Assembly: GCA_028687575.1 (NCBI GenBank)
Contig: JAQTZW010000003.1
Span: forward strand, 1 to 64,000
Length of the DNA: 64,000 nt
From: Gallionella sp.
Lineage (GTDB): Bacteria > Pseudomonadota > Gammaproteobacteria > Burkholderiales > Gallionellaceae
Direction: 5' to 3'
The notes below the pieces were generated by a model. The model saw nothing but the letters and a program-made list of their open reading frames with translations. It ran no database searches and had not been told where the DNA came from. Below are positions 19,034 to 28,403 of this stretch, piece after piece (position 1 is the stretch's first letter; the number at the start of each line of letters is the position of its first letter). The position numbers and the translations under genes were made by a program.

Positions 19034-19974
19034 TGGGTTTGCCGATGGAGCCGACCCGGGCTGCCTTCGCCCATCCCGTCGCGCGTTATTTCGCGGCGAC
19101 CCGGCCCGCGTTTCTGAGCGCCGCGCTGATGGCCTGTTTGCTCGGGCTGGCTGTTGCCTGGCACGACGGCGTGGCGTTCGATGGCGCGCTGGCCTTGCTG
19201 ACATTGCTGTTTGCGCTGATGGCCCATGCCGGCGCGAACGTGCTGAACGATTATTACGACGCGCTGAACGGTACCGATGCCTGCAACGTGGAGCGCATCT
19301 TCCCGTTCACCGGCGGCAGCCGCTTCATCCAGAACGGCGTGCTGAGCGCGCAGCAGACGCGCAATTTCGGATTCGCGCTGATGGCAGGAGTGGCGCTGGC
19401 GGGATTGTGGCTGATGGCGCACAGCGCGCCGCAACTGGCGTATCTCGGGCTGGTTGGCCTTTTCATCGGCTGGGCTTATTCCGCGCCGCCGTTTCGTCTG
19501 AACAGCCGGGGATTGGGCGAACTCTGCATCGTCGCCGGATTTTTGTTGATCGTGGTCGGCGCCGACTTCGTGCAGCGCAAGGGCTTGGCCTTCGAGCCTG
19601 TCATCGCGGGTTTAAGCTACGCGCTGCTCACCGCCAACCTGTTGTACATCAACCAGTTTCCCGACCGCACGGCAGACAGGCTGGCAGGCAAGCTGCACTG
19701 GGTGGCGCGGCTGGAAGTGCGGCAGGCACGCTGGGGCTATCTGCTGATCGTGATGCTGGCCTATGGCTGGCTGGTGGCGGGTGTGGCGCAGGAGTGGTTG
19801 CCGGTTTCGGCGTTGGCGGCCCTGCTGGCGTTGCCGCTTAGCATCAAGGCCGCCGTGCAGCTATGGCATCATGCCGCGCAGCCGCAACAGCTGGGCGACG
19901 CGATCAAGCTGACCATCGCCGCGATGCTGGCGCATGGGGCGCTGTTGTCGCTGGGATTGATTGAGGGGCGATAG
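19033..19974 (+). CDS. UbiA-superfamily prenyltransferase (MenA-like)
   Basis: A 313-residue membrane protein with about 8-9 helices. The first aspartate-rich motif is NVLNDYYDALNGTD (about 72-85), with the following PFTGGSRFIQNG loop, and the second is INQFPDRTADRLAGK (about 213-227). Such enzymes transfer an isoprenoid chain to an aromatic acceptor. The motif layout resembles 1,4-dihydroxy-2-naphthoate prenyltransferase more than UbiA, but no other menaquinone gene is in the window, so the acceptor is unknown. It overlaps ruvC by one base and the following ACP-like gene begins at its stop codon. It is therefore inserted into what is normally a ruvCAB operon. Confidence 0.85.
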   Translation: MGLPMEPTRAAFAHPVARYFAATRPAFLSAALMACLLGLAVAWHDGVAFDGALALLTLLFALMAHAGANVLNDYYDALNGTDACNVERIFPFTGGSRFIQNGVLSAQQTRNFGFALMAGVALAGLWLMAHSAPQLAYLGLVGLFIGWAYSAPPFRLNSRGLGELCIVAGFLLIVVGADFVQRKGLAFEPVIAGLSYALLTANLLYINQFPDRTADRLAGKLHWVARLEVRQARWGYLLIVMLAYGWLVAGVAQEWLPVSALAALLALPLSIKAAVQLWHHAAQPQQLGDAIKLTIAAMLAHGALLSLGLIEGR

Positions 19975-19976
19975 TG

Positions 19977-20312
19977 ATGCCGAGCGAAACTTTGTTGCCC
20001 CGTTTGATCGAGCTTATTCGCTCGTTTCATAGAGTGTCGCCCACGGTGAGAATCACTCCTGAAACCTTGCTTGAAATGGACTTGGGGATTACCGGCGACG
20101 ATGGCGTGGAGTTGATTGAAGCAATTGAACGCGAGTTTGGGATTTCCTTTTCCGGAGAAGTTGGAAGTTGTCGGGATGTTTTTGGGCTTGAGGGCGATCA
20201 GTGTTTGTTTCATAGCGAAAGTTTCTGGGCCAAATTGTTCGAGAAAAATGTGGTGGACTTGACCGTCGGCCAACTTTTGAGCGCCATTTTGAAAGTGTGG
20301 GAAAGATCATGA
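19977..20312 (+). CDS. DUF1493-type acyl-carrier-like protein
   Basis: A 111-residue acidic protein. [22 protein letters not shown] matches the core of the DUF1493/acyl carrier fold, and the family's C-terminal extension with paired aromatic residues (SFWAKLF) is present. At the position where true acyl carrier proteins have the phosphopantetheine Ser (D-S-L), this protein reads D-D-G. It may therefore carry no prosthetic group, which is a recurring feature of DUF1493. ATG 19977 is preferred over GTG 19974. It overlaps ruvA by 4 bp (ATGA), so it is embedded in the ruv operon. Confidence 0.72.
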   Translation: MPSETLLPRLIELIRSFHRVSPTVRITPETLLEMDLGITGDDGVELIEAIEREFGISFSGEVGSCRDVFGLEGDQCLFHSESFWAKLFEKNVVDLTVGQLLSAILKVWERS

Positions 20313-20890
20313 TAGGAAGACTGGCTGGCATTTTGCTGGAAAAGAACCCGCCGCAGATACTGCTCGACGTGCAGGGGGTGGGCTACGAGTTGGAAGTGCC
20401 GATGAGCACGTTCTTCAATCTGCCTCAACTTAACGACAAGGTGACGCTGCACACGCAGTTGATCGTCCGTGAGGACGCGCACCTCTTGTATGGATTCCTG
20501 ACTCAGGATGAGCGCGTCGCCTTCCGTCAGTTGCTCAAAATCACCGGAGTGGGCGCGAAGCTGGCCTTGTCGGTGCTGTCTGGCCTGAGTCTGGGCGATC
20601 TGGCGGCAGCGGTCGCGGCCAAGGATGCAGGTCGTCTGACCAAAGTCCCCGGCGTGGGGAAAAAGACGGCTGAAAGGTTGTTGTTAGAATTGCAGGGTAA
20701 ATTCACCGTGACCGGCTCTGGCGCGTCACCGACGGCGGCAGTCGCCTCGTCCGGCAGCGACATCGTCAACGCGCTGCAGGCGCTGGGATACAGCGAAAAA
20801 GAAGCCGACTGGGCGGCGAAACAGCTGCCCAAGGATGCCGGCGTATCGGACGGCATCCGTCAGGCGCTGAAGTTATTGTCCAAGTCCTGA
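20309..20890 (+). CDS. ruvA: Holliday junction branch migration protein RuvA
   Basis: A 193-residue protein starting MIGRLAGIL. It has the N-terminal OB domain, two helix-hairpin-helix motifs ([10 protein letters not shown] and [16 protein letters not shown]), a flexible Ala/Ser/Thr linker and the C-terminal RuvB-binding domain ([12 protein letters not shown]). It tetramerises on the junction and loads RuvB. ATG 20309 overlaps the preceding stop as ATGA, and an upstream in-frame GTG (20297) is judged spurious because RuvA proteins begin MIG/MIA. The next gene, ruvB, follows after 54 bp. Confidence 0.96.
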   Translation: MIGRLAGILLEKNPPQILLDVQGVGYELEVPMSTFFNLPQLNDKVTLHTQLIVREDAHLLYGFLTQDERVAFRQLLKITGVGAKLALSVLSGLSLGDLAAAVAAKDAGRLTKVPGVGKKTAERLLLELQGKFTVTGSGASPTAAVASSGSDIVNALQALGYSEKEADWAAKQLPKDAGVSDGIRQALKLLSKS

Positions 20891-20944
20891 GGTCGGTTAA
20901 GTTATCATTCGCCCCTTGATATTACTGACTGATAGGCTCCGAGC

Positions 20945-22000
20945 ATGATCCATAGCGACAACCTTACTGCCGAACCGCGCCTGAGTACGCCGGTGGTCGC
21001 TTCGCGTCAGGAGGAGGCGCTGGAACGTGCGCTGCGACCCAAGCAGTTGGATGAGTATGTCGGGCAGGAAAAGATACGGGAGCAGCTGGAGATATTCATC
21101 CAGGCGGCGAAGAATCGCGGCGAGCCGCTCGATCATGTGTTGCTGTTCGGCCCGCCGGGGCTGGGCAAGACCACGCTGGCGCAGATCGTCGCCCGCGAGA
21201 TGGGGGTGAATCTGCGCCACACTTCGGGCCCGGTACTGGAGCGCGCCGGCGATCTGGCGGCGCTGTTGACCAACCTTGAGCCGCACGACGTGCTGTTCAT
21301 AGACGAGATACACCGTCTGTCGCCGGTGGTGGAAGAGATTCTTTACCCGGCGCTGGAGGATTACCAGATAGACATCATGATAGGCGAGGGGCCGGCGGCG
21401 CGTTCGGTGAAGCTCGACCTGCCGCCGTTCACGCTGGTCGGTGCGACCACCCGCGCCGGCATGCTGACCAATCCGCTGCGCGACCGCTTCGGCATCGTTG
21501 CCAGGCTGGAGTTCTACACCCCGGCGGAATTGCAGCGCATCGTGATGCGGTCGTCTGGCCTGCTGGAGATGAATTTGTCCGACGAAGGGGCGCTGGAGAT
21601 CGCGCGCCGTTCGCGCGGCACGCCGCGCATCGCCAATCGCCTGCTGCGCCGGGTGCGCGACTATGCCGATGTCAAGTCGGGCGGCGATGCGACCCGCAAG
21701 GTGGCGGATGCGGCGCTGACCATGCTGGATGTGGACGCGCAGGGTCTGGACCTGATGGACCGCAAGCTGTTGCAGACCATCATCGAAAAATTCATGGGCG
21801 GCCCGGTCGGCGTGGACAATCTCGCCGCCGCCATCGGCGAGGAGCGCGACACCATCGAGGATGTGCTGGAGCCTTATCTGATCCAGCAGGGTTATCTGCA
21901 ACGCACGCCGCGTGGCCGCATGGCGACCGCCAACGCCTACCGCCATTTCGGGCTGGTGGCGAACAACGAATCACTGAACGGGGATTTGCTGGATGAATAA
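20945..22000 (+). CDS. ruvB: Holliday junction ATPase RuvB
   Basis: A 351-residue AAA+ motor. [12 protein letters not shown] opens the domain, then Walker [13 protein letters not shown], Walker [11 protein letters not shown], sensor 1 [18 protein letters not shown] with the arginine finger, sensor 2 [15 protein letters not shown], and a winged-helix C-terminus ending in [11 protein letters not shown]. It pumps DNA through the RuvA-bound junction. It overlaps the following ybgC by 8 bp (ATG 21993), linking recombination genes to the Tol-Pal operon in one transcript or closely spaced transcripts. Confidence 0.97.
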   Translation: MIHSDNLTAEPRLSTPVVASRQEEALERALRPKQLDEYVGQEKIREQLEIFIQAAKNRGEPLDHVLLFGPPGLGKTTLAQIVAREMGVNLRHTSGPVLERAGDLAALLTNLEPHDVLFIDEIHRLSPVVEEILYPALEDYQIDIMIGEGPAARSVKLDLPPFTLVGATTRAGMLTNPLRDRFGIVARLEFYTPAELQRIVMRSSGLLEMNLSDEGALEIARRSRGTPRIANRLLRRVRDYADVKSGGDATRKVADAALTMLDVDAQGLDLMDRKLLQTIIEKFMGGPVGVDNLAAAIGEERDTIEDVLEPYLIQQGYLQRTPRGRMATANAYRHFGLVANNESLNGDLLDE

Positions 22001-22406
22001 GCAGACGATTTTCAACTGGCCGGTGCGGGTGTATTTCCAGGACACCGACGCCGGCGGCGTGGTGTATCACGCCAGTTATGTGAACTTTATGGAGCGCGCG
22101 CGGACTGAGTGGCTGCGCACGCACGGCTACAGCAACGCCGGGCTGATGAAGGAGTTCGGCGTGGTGTTCGTGGTGCGCTCGATGAAGCTGGATTATCTGA
22201 AGCCCGCGCTGCTGGACGACATGCTGGAGGTCAGCGCGCAGGTGAAGGAGATCGGGCGCAGCCGGCTGACGCTGGTGCAGACGGTGCGGCGTGGCGAGGA
22301 GTTGCTGACACAGGGCGAGGTGCATCTGGTGTGCGTGGCGCTGGAGAGTTTCAAGCCGGTCAGCGTGCCGGAGGCGTTGCGGTCGCAGTGGAAAGATGTG
22401 GAATAA
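21993..22406 (+). CDS. ybgC: Tol-Pal-associated acyl-CoA thioesterase YbgC
   Basis: A 137-residue hot-dog fold thioesterase. The signature [24 protein letters not shown] includes the catalytic Asp. It cleaves acyl-CoA esters; in E. coli it is the first gene of the tol-pal operon and associates with phospholipid synthesis enzymes at the membrane. Family length is normal. Position directly upstream of tolQ agrees with this identity. Confidence 0.94.
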   Translation: MNKQTIFNWPVRVYFQDTDAGGVVYHASYVNFMERARTEWLRTHGYSNAGLMKEFGVVFVVRSMKLDYLKPALLDDMLEVSAQVKEIGRSRLTLVQTVRRGEELLTQGEVHLVCVALESFKPVSVPEALRSQWKDVE

Positions 22407-22436
22407 TCGGTCGGAATAATCAAGGGAAGGTCGCTC

Positions 22437-23114
22437 ATGGAAGTCACACAGGATTTGTCGTTCATACACCTCATCAGCAATGCCAGCGTGCTGGTGCAAA
22501 TGGTGATGGGCTTGCTGCTGCTGGTGTCGCTGTTGTCCTGGTGGTACATCTTCATCAAGCTGTTCGCCATCCGTCGCGAGAAGCAGTTGACCAGCGAGTT
22601 CGAGGAGTTGTTCTGGCGCAATTCCAACCTGAACGATTTGTACAAGCAGTCCAGCGGTGCGGCGCGTGCCGATCAGGGGGCGCTGGAGCGTATCTTCTCC
22701 GCCGGTTTCGTCGAATTCGTCAAGCTGAAGAAGCAGCACGGCGTGGACAGTAGTGCGGTGATGGACGGTACGCGCCGTGCGATGCGTGCCACCTATCAGC
22801 GCGAGATGGACCGGCTGGAATCGCATCTGGCGTTTCTGGCCTCGGTCGGCTCGGTCAGCCCCTACGTCGGCCTGTTCGGCACGGTGTGGGGCATCATGAA
22901 CGCGTTCCGGGGGCTGGCCAATGTCGGTCAGGCCACGCTGGCGCATGTCGCACCCGGTATCGCCGAGGCGCTGGTGGCGACCGCGATGGGTTTGTTCGCG
23001 GCGATCCCGGCGGTGGTGGCCTATAACCGCTATGCGCATGACATAGACCGGCTGGCCACGCGCTTCGAGAGCTTCAGCGAAGAATTCTCCAACATCCTGC
23101 AACGCCAGCCATGA
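22437..23114 (+). CDS. tolQ: Tol-Pal system proton channel subunit TolQ
   Basis: A 225-residue inner-membrane protein of the MotA/TolQ/ExbB family. Membrane helix 1 is near 15-40 (VLVQMVMGLLLLVSLLSWW), helices 2 and 3 near 130-200, with the conserved PYVGLFGTVWGIMNAF and GIAEALVATAMGLFAAIPAV. With TolR it uses the proton gradient to energise TolA during outer-membrane constriction at division. It overlaps tolR by 4 bp. Confidence 0.96.
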   Translation: MEVTQDLSFIHLISNASVLVQMVMGLLLLVSLLSWWYIFIKLFAIRREKQLTSEFEELFWRNSNLNDLYKQSSGAARADQGALERIFSAGFVEFVKLKKQHGVDSSAVMDGTRRAMRATYQREMDRLESHLAFLASVGSVSPYVGLFGTVWGIMNAFRGLANVGQATLAHVAPGIAEALVATAMGLFAAIPAVVAYNRYAHDIDRLATRFESFSEEFSNILQRQP

Positions 23115-23536
23115 GATCCGAACGTCGTTCCAAGACTCGGCTGATGAATGAGATCAACGTCGTGCCGTACATAGACGTTATGTTGGTGTTGCTGGTGATT
23201 TTCATGGTGACCGCGCCGATGATGAATCCGGGGCAGGTTGATCTGCCGCAGGTGAGCAAGTCGTCCGTGCCGTCGCCCGCGCCGCTGGAAGTCATCATCA
23301 ACAAGGACGGTACTCTGGCGTTGCGCGACCACGCCAAGGGCGGCGCCGAGAGCAAGGTCGGTCTTGAGGAGTTGGTCGCCATCCTGAAATCCCGGCAGGC
23401 GGACCAGTCCGAGCAGGCGGTGGTGATCTCCGCTGACAAGAGCGTGCGCTACGAAGAAGTCATCAACGTGATGGATGTGCTGCAACAGCAGCACATCAAA
23501 AAAGTTGGTCTGTTAACCCAAGCCAAGACGAAATGA
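23111..23536 (+). CDS. tolR: Tol-Pal system protein TolR
   Basis: A 141-residue ExbD/TolR protein. The single membrane helix contains the proton-carrying Asp in NVVPYIDVMLVLLVIFMVTAP, followed by a periplasmic domain ending KKVGLLTQ. Overlaps tolQ upstream and tolA downstream by 4 bp each, so translation is coupled. Confidence 0.96.
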   Translation: MRSERRSKTRLMNEINVVPYIDVMLVLLVIFMVTAPMMNPGQVDLPQVSKSSVPSPAPLEVIINKDGTLALRDHAKGGAESKVGLEELVAILKSRQADQSEQAVVISADKSVRYEEVINVMDVLQQQHIKKVGLLTQAKTK

Positions 23537-24255
23537 GCGCAGTGGTGTATCAGGAACCTTACAAGCTGCCTGCCGGGATAATGGCGCTGGCAGTGCATGG
23601 TTTGTTTTTTGCGTTCCTGTATTTTGGTTTTTCCTGGCAGACCCAGACGCCGCCGGTGATGAGCGTGGAGTTGTGGCAGAGCCTGCCCGATCCAGTACCT
23701 GCCCCGCCGGTCAAGGCGGTGGTCAAGGAAACGCCGCCACCCGCCAAGGTCGAACCGGTGGTCAAGCCGGACATCGTGATGCCGGACAAGAAGCCCGAGA
23801 AAAAGGTCGAGCCGCCCAAGCCGCTGGAAAAACCCAAGCCGCCGGAGAAAATCAAACCGGAGGTTAAGAAACCGGCGGAAGTGAAGAAGCAGGTCAGCAA
23901 GCCGGACCCAGCCGTGCTGGCAGCGGAGCAGCAGGCGGCGCGCGAAAAGGCCGCGCAGGAAGCAGCGACCGGTCGGGTGGTGGATGAATACATCAGCAAG
24001 ATTTCCGGCAAGATCCGGCGCAACATCGTGATGCCGCCGGACGTACCGAATGATGCGCGCGCCGAGTTTTTGGTGACACTGTTGCCGGGTGGGCGGGTGC
24101 TGGACGTGAAGTTGAAGAAATCCAGCGGCAATGCGGCTTACGACAGCGCGGTGGAGCGTTCCATCCTGAAGTCTGACCCATTGCCCTTGCCTCCTGATGC
24201 CGGGCTGTTCAATCGTTTCAGGGAATTGCGGCTGGGTTTCCAGCCCATAGAATAA
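23533..24255 (+). CDS. tolA: Tol-Pal system protein TolA
   Basis: A 240-residue protein with one N-terminal membrane helix (ALAVHGLFFAFLYFGFSW). A long Pro/Lys/Glu-rich periplasmic arm (about 50-135, repeated P-K-P-x-E-K units) follows, then a C-terminal TonB/TolA-like domain with GRVLDVKLKKSSGNAAYD. It is much shorter than E. coli TolA because the arm is reduced, as is common in betaproteobacteria. TolA bridges TolQR to Pal and TolB. Confidence 0.93.
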   Translation: MSAVVYQEPYKLPAGIMALAVHGLFFAFLYFGFSWQTQTPPVMSVELWQSLPDPVPAPPVKAVVKETPPPAKVEPVVKPDIVMPDKKPEKKVEPPKPLEKPKPPEKIKPEVKKPAEVKKQVSKPDPAVLAAEQQAAREKAAQEAATGRVVDEYISKISGKIRRNIVMPPDVPNDARAEFLVTLLPGGRVLDVKLKKSSGNAAYDSAVERSILKSDPLPLPPDAGLFNRFRELRLGFQPIE

Positions 24256-24270
24256 ATAAGAGAGGTTTGC

Positions 24271-25539
24271 ATGATGAAATTTTGGGCTGTGATATTGGGT
24301 TCGTTGATGCTGGCTGGCTCACCTGTGGCCACTGCGGCATTGAATATTGAGATTATCGGTGCTGGCGAAAATCAGATTCCGGTATCCCTCGTACCTTTCG
24401 GGGGAGATCAAAAACTCTCGGCTGTCATTAATGACGTTGTGTCCGGCGATTTGCAGCGTACCGGCTTGTTTCGTCTGGTAGATCCAACGGGCAAGTCTCC
24501 GCATCAGCCTGCCGAAGTGAATTATGCAGACTGGCAGGTGCGTGGTGCCGAGGCGCTGGCAATCGGTATGGTGAACACTCAGCCCAACGGCCGCATTGAG
24601 GCACGTTTCCGTCTGTTGGATGTGGTCAAGCAGGTCGAATTGACAGGGCAGGCAGTCGCCGCCAACGGCGACCAGATACGGGCAGTTGGTCATCGCATCT
24701 CGGACATAATTTACGAGAAACTGACCGGCATCAAAGGGGTATTCAGCACGCGCATCGCCTATGTGAACCGGCAAGGGCGAAAATTCAGTCTGATGGTCGC
24801 CGATAGCGATGGCTATAACGAGCAGGTGGTGCTTTCACACAATGAACCCATCATGTCGCCGGCCTGGTCGCCGGATGGCAGTCATCTGGCCTATGTGAGC
24901 TTCGAGACCGGACATGCCTCGGTGTTCGTGCAGTCGCTGTATACCAACCAACGTAAGCTGGTCGCGGATTTTCGCGGCAGCAACAGCGCGCCCGCCTGGT
25001 CGCCGGATGGGCAGCAACTGGCGGTGGTGCTGACGCGCGAAGGCAGCTCTCAGATTTATCTGATGCGTCCGGATGGAAGCGATTTACATCGTATTAGCTA
25101 CAGCGGCGGGATAGACACCGAACCTAGCTTCTCGCCGGATGGACAGTGGTTATTGTTCACCTCTGATCGGGGGGGCACTCCGCAAATTTATCGCATGCCG
25201 GTGGCGGGTGGGCAGGCACAGCGCCTGACCTTTGCGGGGGGTAACAGCTTCTCCCCCCGTTACAGTCCGGATGGAAAAAATTTTGTGTTTACTCGCCTTG
25301 AAGGAGGGCGGTTCTATATTTGTGTACAGGATTTTCAAACAGGACAAACGGAAACATTGACTACCGGGGGATGGGAGAAGAAGCCTAGTTTTGCGCCCAA
25401 CGGCAAGATTATCCTGTTTGCCAGCGAGGCGCGCGGTCGTGGTATATTGGCGACCGTGTCCAGTGATGGTCGCGTTCAGCAGCACATGTTCACGCAAAGC
25501 GGGGATGCGCGCGAGCCTGTTTGGGGTCCACAACTTTAA
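24271..25539 (+). CDS. tolB: Tol-Pal system beta-propeller protein TolB
   Basis: A 422-residue periplasmic protein with a cleavable signal (LGSLMLAGSPVATAA). An N-terminal domain is followed by a six-bladed propeller seen as repeated SPDG units (AWSPDGSHLAYVS, AWSPDGQQLAVV, SFSPDGQWLLFTS, RYSPDGKNFVFT). It binds Pal and competes with peptidoglycan for it. RBS AGAGAGG-like sequence sits before ATG 24271, 15 bp after tolA. Confidence 0.96.
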   Translation: MMKFWAVILGSLMLAGSPVATAALNIEIIGAGENQIPVSLVPFGGDQKLSAVINDVVSGDLQRTGLFRLVDPTGKSPHQPAEVNYADWQVRGAEALAIGMVNTQPNGRIEARFRLLDVVKQVELTGQAVAANGDQIRAVGHRISDIIYEKLTGIKGVFSTRIAYVNRQGRKFSLMVADSDGYNEQVVLSHNEPIMSPAWSPDGSHLAYVSFETGHASVFVQSLYTNQRKLVADFRGSNSAPAWSPDGQQLAVVLTREGSSQIYLMRPDGSDLHRISYSGGIDTEPSFSPDGQWLLFTSDRGGTPQIYRMPVAGGQAQRLTFAGGNSFSPRYSPDGKNFVFTRLEGGRFYICVQDFQTGQTETLTTGGWEKKPSFAPNGKIILFASEARGRGILATVSSDGRVQQHMFTQSGDAREPVWGPQL

Positions 25540-25562
25540 TTATTATTGATAAGGAAATTGCC

Positions 25563-26066
25563 ATGAAAAAACTCGTTGTCAGTATCGTGTTGTTGAATCT
25601 GCTTGCTGCCTGTGCAAGCCAAAAACCACATGAAGCACCACCTGTCGCGCCGGCAGCTCCAGCAGCAGCTGCTCCGACAACCGCTCCGGTAACACCTGTG
25701 GCAGTTGATCCGCTGAATGATCCTAACAATATCCTGTCCAAGCACAGCGTCTACTATCCGTTGGACGTGGCTGTCGTTCAGGAAGCCGATAAGCCGGTGG
25801 TTCAGGCTCACGCAAAATATTTGAGTGAGCATAGTGCTCGCCATGTGCGTCTGGAAGGCAATTGTGACGAACGCGGCAGCAACGAATACAACTTGGCACT
25901 GGGTCAGCGTCGTGCAGATGGCGTTAAAAAGATGCTGGAACAGGGCGGTGCCAATGCGGGTCAGTTGGAAAGCGTCAGCTATGGTGAAGAAAAGCCAGTC
26001 GGTACAGGTCACGATGAAGCTTCATGGTCGCAAAACCGTCGCACTGACCTGAACTACGCCAAGTAA
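25563..26066 (+). CDS. pal: Peptidoglycan-associated lipoprotein Pal
   Basis: A 167-residue lipoprotein: MKKLVVSIVLLNLLAAC is a type II signal with the lipobox LAAC. A Pro/Ala linker follows, then an OmpA-like domain with VRLEGNCDERGSNEYN and the peptidoglycan-binding RRADGVKKML. ATG 25563 is chosen over upstream in-frame starts because the lipoprotein signal begins there. It anchors the outer membrane to peptidoglycan and is the terminal partner of TolB. Confidence 0.96.
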   Translation: MKKLVVSIVLLNLLAACASQKPHEAPPVAPAAPAAAAPTTAPVTPVAVDPLNDPNNILSKHSVYYPLDVAVVQEADKPVVQAHAKYLSEHSARHVRLEGNCDERGSNEYNLALGQRRADGVKKMLEQGGANAGQLESVSYGEEKPVGTGHDEASWSQNRRTDLNYAK

Positions 26067-26074
26067 TTTTCAAG

Positions 26075-26830
26075 ATGAAGCTACGTGCCTTGATATTGTT
26101 GGGTTTATGTATTGCCGCTCCCGCGCAAGCGGGGTTGTTCTCGGATGACGAAGCGCGCAAGCAGATTCAGGATGTCGAGGCGCGAGTGCTTAAACTCGAA
26201 GAGCAGGACAAGCAACAAATCAAATCAATCTTCGATCTGCAAGGGCAGATCGAAGCATTGAATGCGGAGATCCGCAATCTGCGCGGACAGAATGAAGAGC
26301 TTGCGCACGGCCTGCAAGAAGCCGAAAAGCGTGAGAAAGATTTTTATGTAGATTTGGATACGCGCTTGCGTCATTTCGAATCTGCCGGTGTCGCTGCAAC
26401 AGCGGCTACGCCAACTCAGGGTGCGCCAGTCACAGCAGGCGATCCGGACGATCCGGCCATCCAGAATCGGGCGATAGAGGCGGCCTACGGCTACTCCAAG
26501 GCGGGTAGTTATGCTGAAGCGATTAAGGCTTATGAGGCGTTTCTCCAGCAATATCCTGCCTCGGTGCATGCTGGCAATGCACGTTTCTGGCTGGGCAATG
26601 CGCAATTCGCCTTGAACGATTACAAGGCTGCGCTGGCAAGCTATCGCGCTTTGCTGAAGGAGCAACCCGATACACCGCGTGCGCCGGACACGCTGCTGAA
26701 TATCGCCGGCTGCCAGCAAGAGTTGAAGGCAGTCAATGCGGCCAAGGCCACACTCAAGCAAATCATCAGCAAATATCCTGACAGCGCTGCGGCAGCCAAG
26801 GCTAAAGAGCTGCTCGCTGCTTCCAAGTAG
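26075..26830 (+). CDS. cpoB: Cell division coordinator CpoB (YbgF)
   Basis: A 251-residue periplasmic protein with a signal peptide (LILLGLCIAAPAQA). An N-terminal trimerising coiled coil (about 25-95, heptads QIQDVEARVLKLEEQDKQ) is followed by a C-terminal TPR domain (AYGYSKAGSYAEAIKAYEAF, with two further repeats). CpoB links PBP1B-LpoB peptidoglycan synthesis with Tol constriction in E. coli. An LpoB-like gene lies further along in this window at 30374-30988. Confidence 0.94.
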   Translation: MKLRALILLGLCIAAPAQAGLFSDDEARKQIQDVEARVLKLEEQDKQQIKSIFDLQGQIEALNAEIRNLRGQNEELAHGLQEAEKREKDFYVDLDTRLRHFESAGVAATAATPTQGAPVTAGDPDDPAIQNRAIEAAYGYSKAGSYAEAIKAYEAFLQQYPASVHAGNARFWLGNAQFALNDYKAALASYRALLKEQPDTPRAPDTLLNIAGCQQELKAVNAAKATLKQIISKYPDSAAAAKAKELLAASK

Positions 26831-26833
26831 TTC

Positions 26834-27493
26834 ATGTCCTACCAAACATCAAACGCGCAGCTGCGCATTACTGAAATATTTTTCTCCCTGCAGGGCGAGA
26901 CCAGTCGCATCGGCCTGCCCACGGTGTTCATCCGGCTGACCGGTTGCCCGCTGCGCTGCGGCTACTGCGATACCGCCTATGCGTTCAGTGGTGGCCAGAA
27001 CATGACGCTGCAGGAGATCCTCGGCGAAGTCGACCAATACGCGCCGCGCTACGTCACCGTCACTGGTGGCGAGCCGCTGGCGCAGAAGAATTGCCTGCCG
27101 CTGCTGACCATGCTGTGTGATGCAGGCTACCAGGTGTCGCTGGAAACCAGCGGCGCATTGGACATCGGCGCGGTGGATGTGCGCGTGATGCGCGTGGTGG
27201 ACATCAAGACGCCCGCCTCCGGAGAACAGGCAAGGAATCGCTGGGAAAACCTGCCGCTGCTGACTCCGTACGACGAGATCAAGTTCGTCGTCTGCGACGA
27301 GGCAGACTACCTGTGGGCGTGCGAAATCATGGCGGTGCATCATCTGGCCGACATCTGCCCGGTGACTTTTTCGCCGGCGCAGGGTGAGCTTAACGCGACC
27401 CAACTGGCAGACTGGATATTGCGTGACCGTTTGCCGGTGCGCTTTCAGGTGCAATTGCACAAGATATTGTGGAACAACGAGGCGGGGCACTGA
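26834..27493 (+). CDS. queE: 7-carboxy-7-deazaguanine synthase QueE
   Basis: A 219-residue radical SAM enzyme. The cluster motif is C-x3-C-x2-C in [15 protein letters not shown], which is the reduced spacing of QueE. A glycine-rich [11 protein letters not shown] follows. It converts 6-carboxytetrahydropterin to CDG in queuosine and 7-deazaguanine biosynthesis. It lies 3 bp after cpoB and overlaps queC by one base. The partner genes queD and queF are not in this window. Confidence 0.95.
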   Translation: MSYQTSNAQLRITEIFFSLQGETSRIGLPTVFIRLTGCPLRCGYCDTAYAFSGGQNMTLQEILGEVDQYAPRYVTVTGGEPLAQKNCLPLLTMLCDAGYQVSLETSGALDIGAVDVRVMRVVDIKTPASGEQARNRWENLPLLTPYDEIKFVVCDEADYLWACEIMAVHHLADICPVTFSPAQGELNATQLADWILRDRLPVRFQVQLHKILWNNEAGH

Positions 27494-28164
27494 TGAAACA
27501 TGCGGTCGTTTTGCTGTCTGGCGGGCTGGATTCTGCCACGGTGCTGGCGATGGCGCGCGCGCAGGGCTATGCATGCCACGCGTTGAGCGTGGATTACGGG
27601 CAGCGTCATCATTCGGAGCTGGATGCCTCGCGCAGTGTTGCACGGGCGCTGGGGGCGATTGAGCATCGCGTCGTGAATGTTGACTTGGGTGGTTTCGGCG
27701 GTTCGGCGCTGACCGACGACAAAATTGCTGTGCCTGAGCAAGAATCAACCGGCATCCCGCTGACTTATGTACCGGCGCGCAATACCATCATGCTGTCGCT
27801 GGCACTGGCCTGGGCCGAGGTGCTGAATGCGCAGGATATTTTCATCGGTGTGAATGCGGTGGATTATTCCGGTTACCCGGATTGTCGCCCAGCCTTCATC
27901 GAAGCCTTCGAGCGGATGGCCAATCTTGCCACACAGGCGGCCATAGAAGGCAAACCGCTGACCGTGCATGCGCCTTTGCTGCATCTCTCCAAGGCGGAAA
28001 TCATCCGGCAAGGCAACCAGCTTGGCGTGGATTACTCGGCGACCGTCTCTTGCTATCAGGCAGACCAGCAGGGACGCGCCTGCGGCGTTTGCGACTCCTG
28101 CCGCCTGCGCCGCGCCGGGTTTACGGCGGCAGGCGTGACAGATCCCACCCGCTACCGGAAATAA
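27493..28164 (+). CDS. queC: 7-cyano-7-deazaguanine synthase QueC
   Basis: A 223-residue ATP pyrophosphatase-type enzyme. N-terminal [16 protein letters not shown] is the PP-loop, [13 protein letters not shown] follows, and the C-terminal zinc site is CGVCDSC plus an upstream Cys (VSCYQADQ). It makes preQ0 from CDG, ammonia and ATP. ATG 27493 overlaps the queE stop (TGATG). An upstream in-frame ATG at 27469 would add eight residues within queE and is rejected. Confidence 0.95.
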   Translation: MKHAVVLLSGGLDSATVLAMARAQGYACHALSVDYGQRHHSELDASRSVARALGAIEHRVVNVDLGGFGGSALTDDKIAVPEQESTGIPLTYVPARNTIMLSLALAWAEVLNAQDIFIGVNAVDYSGYPDCRPAFIEAFERMANLATQAAIEGKPLTVHAPLLHLSKAEIIRQGNQLGVDYSATVSCYQADQQGRACGVCDSCRLRRAGFTAAGVTDPTRYRK

Positions 28165-28240
28165 TCGGTCAGGATTTGCAGTCTGAATCCGGGCAGCATC
28201 CGCTTGATGGTCCAATTTGTCAGGAAAACGGAATTTACCG

Positions 28241-28268
28241 TTGACACGGTTCGGTGGTTGCGTATAAT
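28241..28268 (+). promoter_or_regulatory. Near-consensus sigma-70 promoter for the tRNA pair
   Basis: Exact TTGACA (28241-28246) and exact TATAAT (28263-28268) separated by 16 bp, about 17 bp upstream of the mature tRNA-Lys 5' end. A GC-rich discriminator (GCGCGC) follows the -10 box, typical of stringently controlled stable RNA promoters. Confidence 0.85.
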
Positions 28269-28285
28269 GCGCGCTCTGTTGCAGC

Positions 28286-28361
28286 GGGTCGGTAGCTCAG
28301 CCGGTAGAGCAGCGGACTTTTAATCCGTTGGTCGCGAGTTCGAATCTCGCCCGACCCACCA
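28286..28361 (+). tRNA. tRNA-Lys (UUU)
   Basis: A 76-nt cloverleaf: acceptor GGGTCGG pairs with CCGACCC, D-arm AGCTCAGCCGGTAGAGC, anticodon loop CTTTTAA with anticodon TTT, T-arm GCGAGTTCGAATCTCGC, and encoded CCA. Confidence 0.97.
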
Positions 28362-28403
28362 TTTTGCAGCAGTTCAGATTTTCAGTAGCAATCTGTTTCA
28401 TGC

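Noticed and set aside
18960-19841. 293-residue frame in the UbiA-like gene, other phase
   Set aside because: Arg/Ala-rich without motifs; the overlapping frame has clear prenyltransferase motifs.
21792-23102. 436-residue open frame opposite ruvB, ybgC and tolQ
   Set aside because: Antisense to three conserved genes; His/Gln/Arg-rich composition typical of a shadow.
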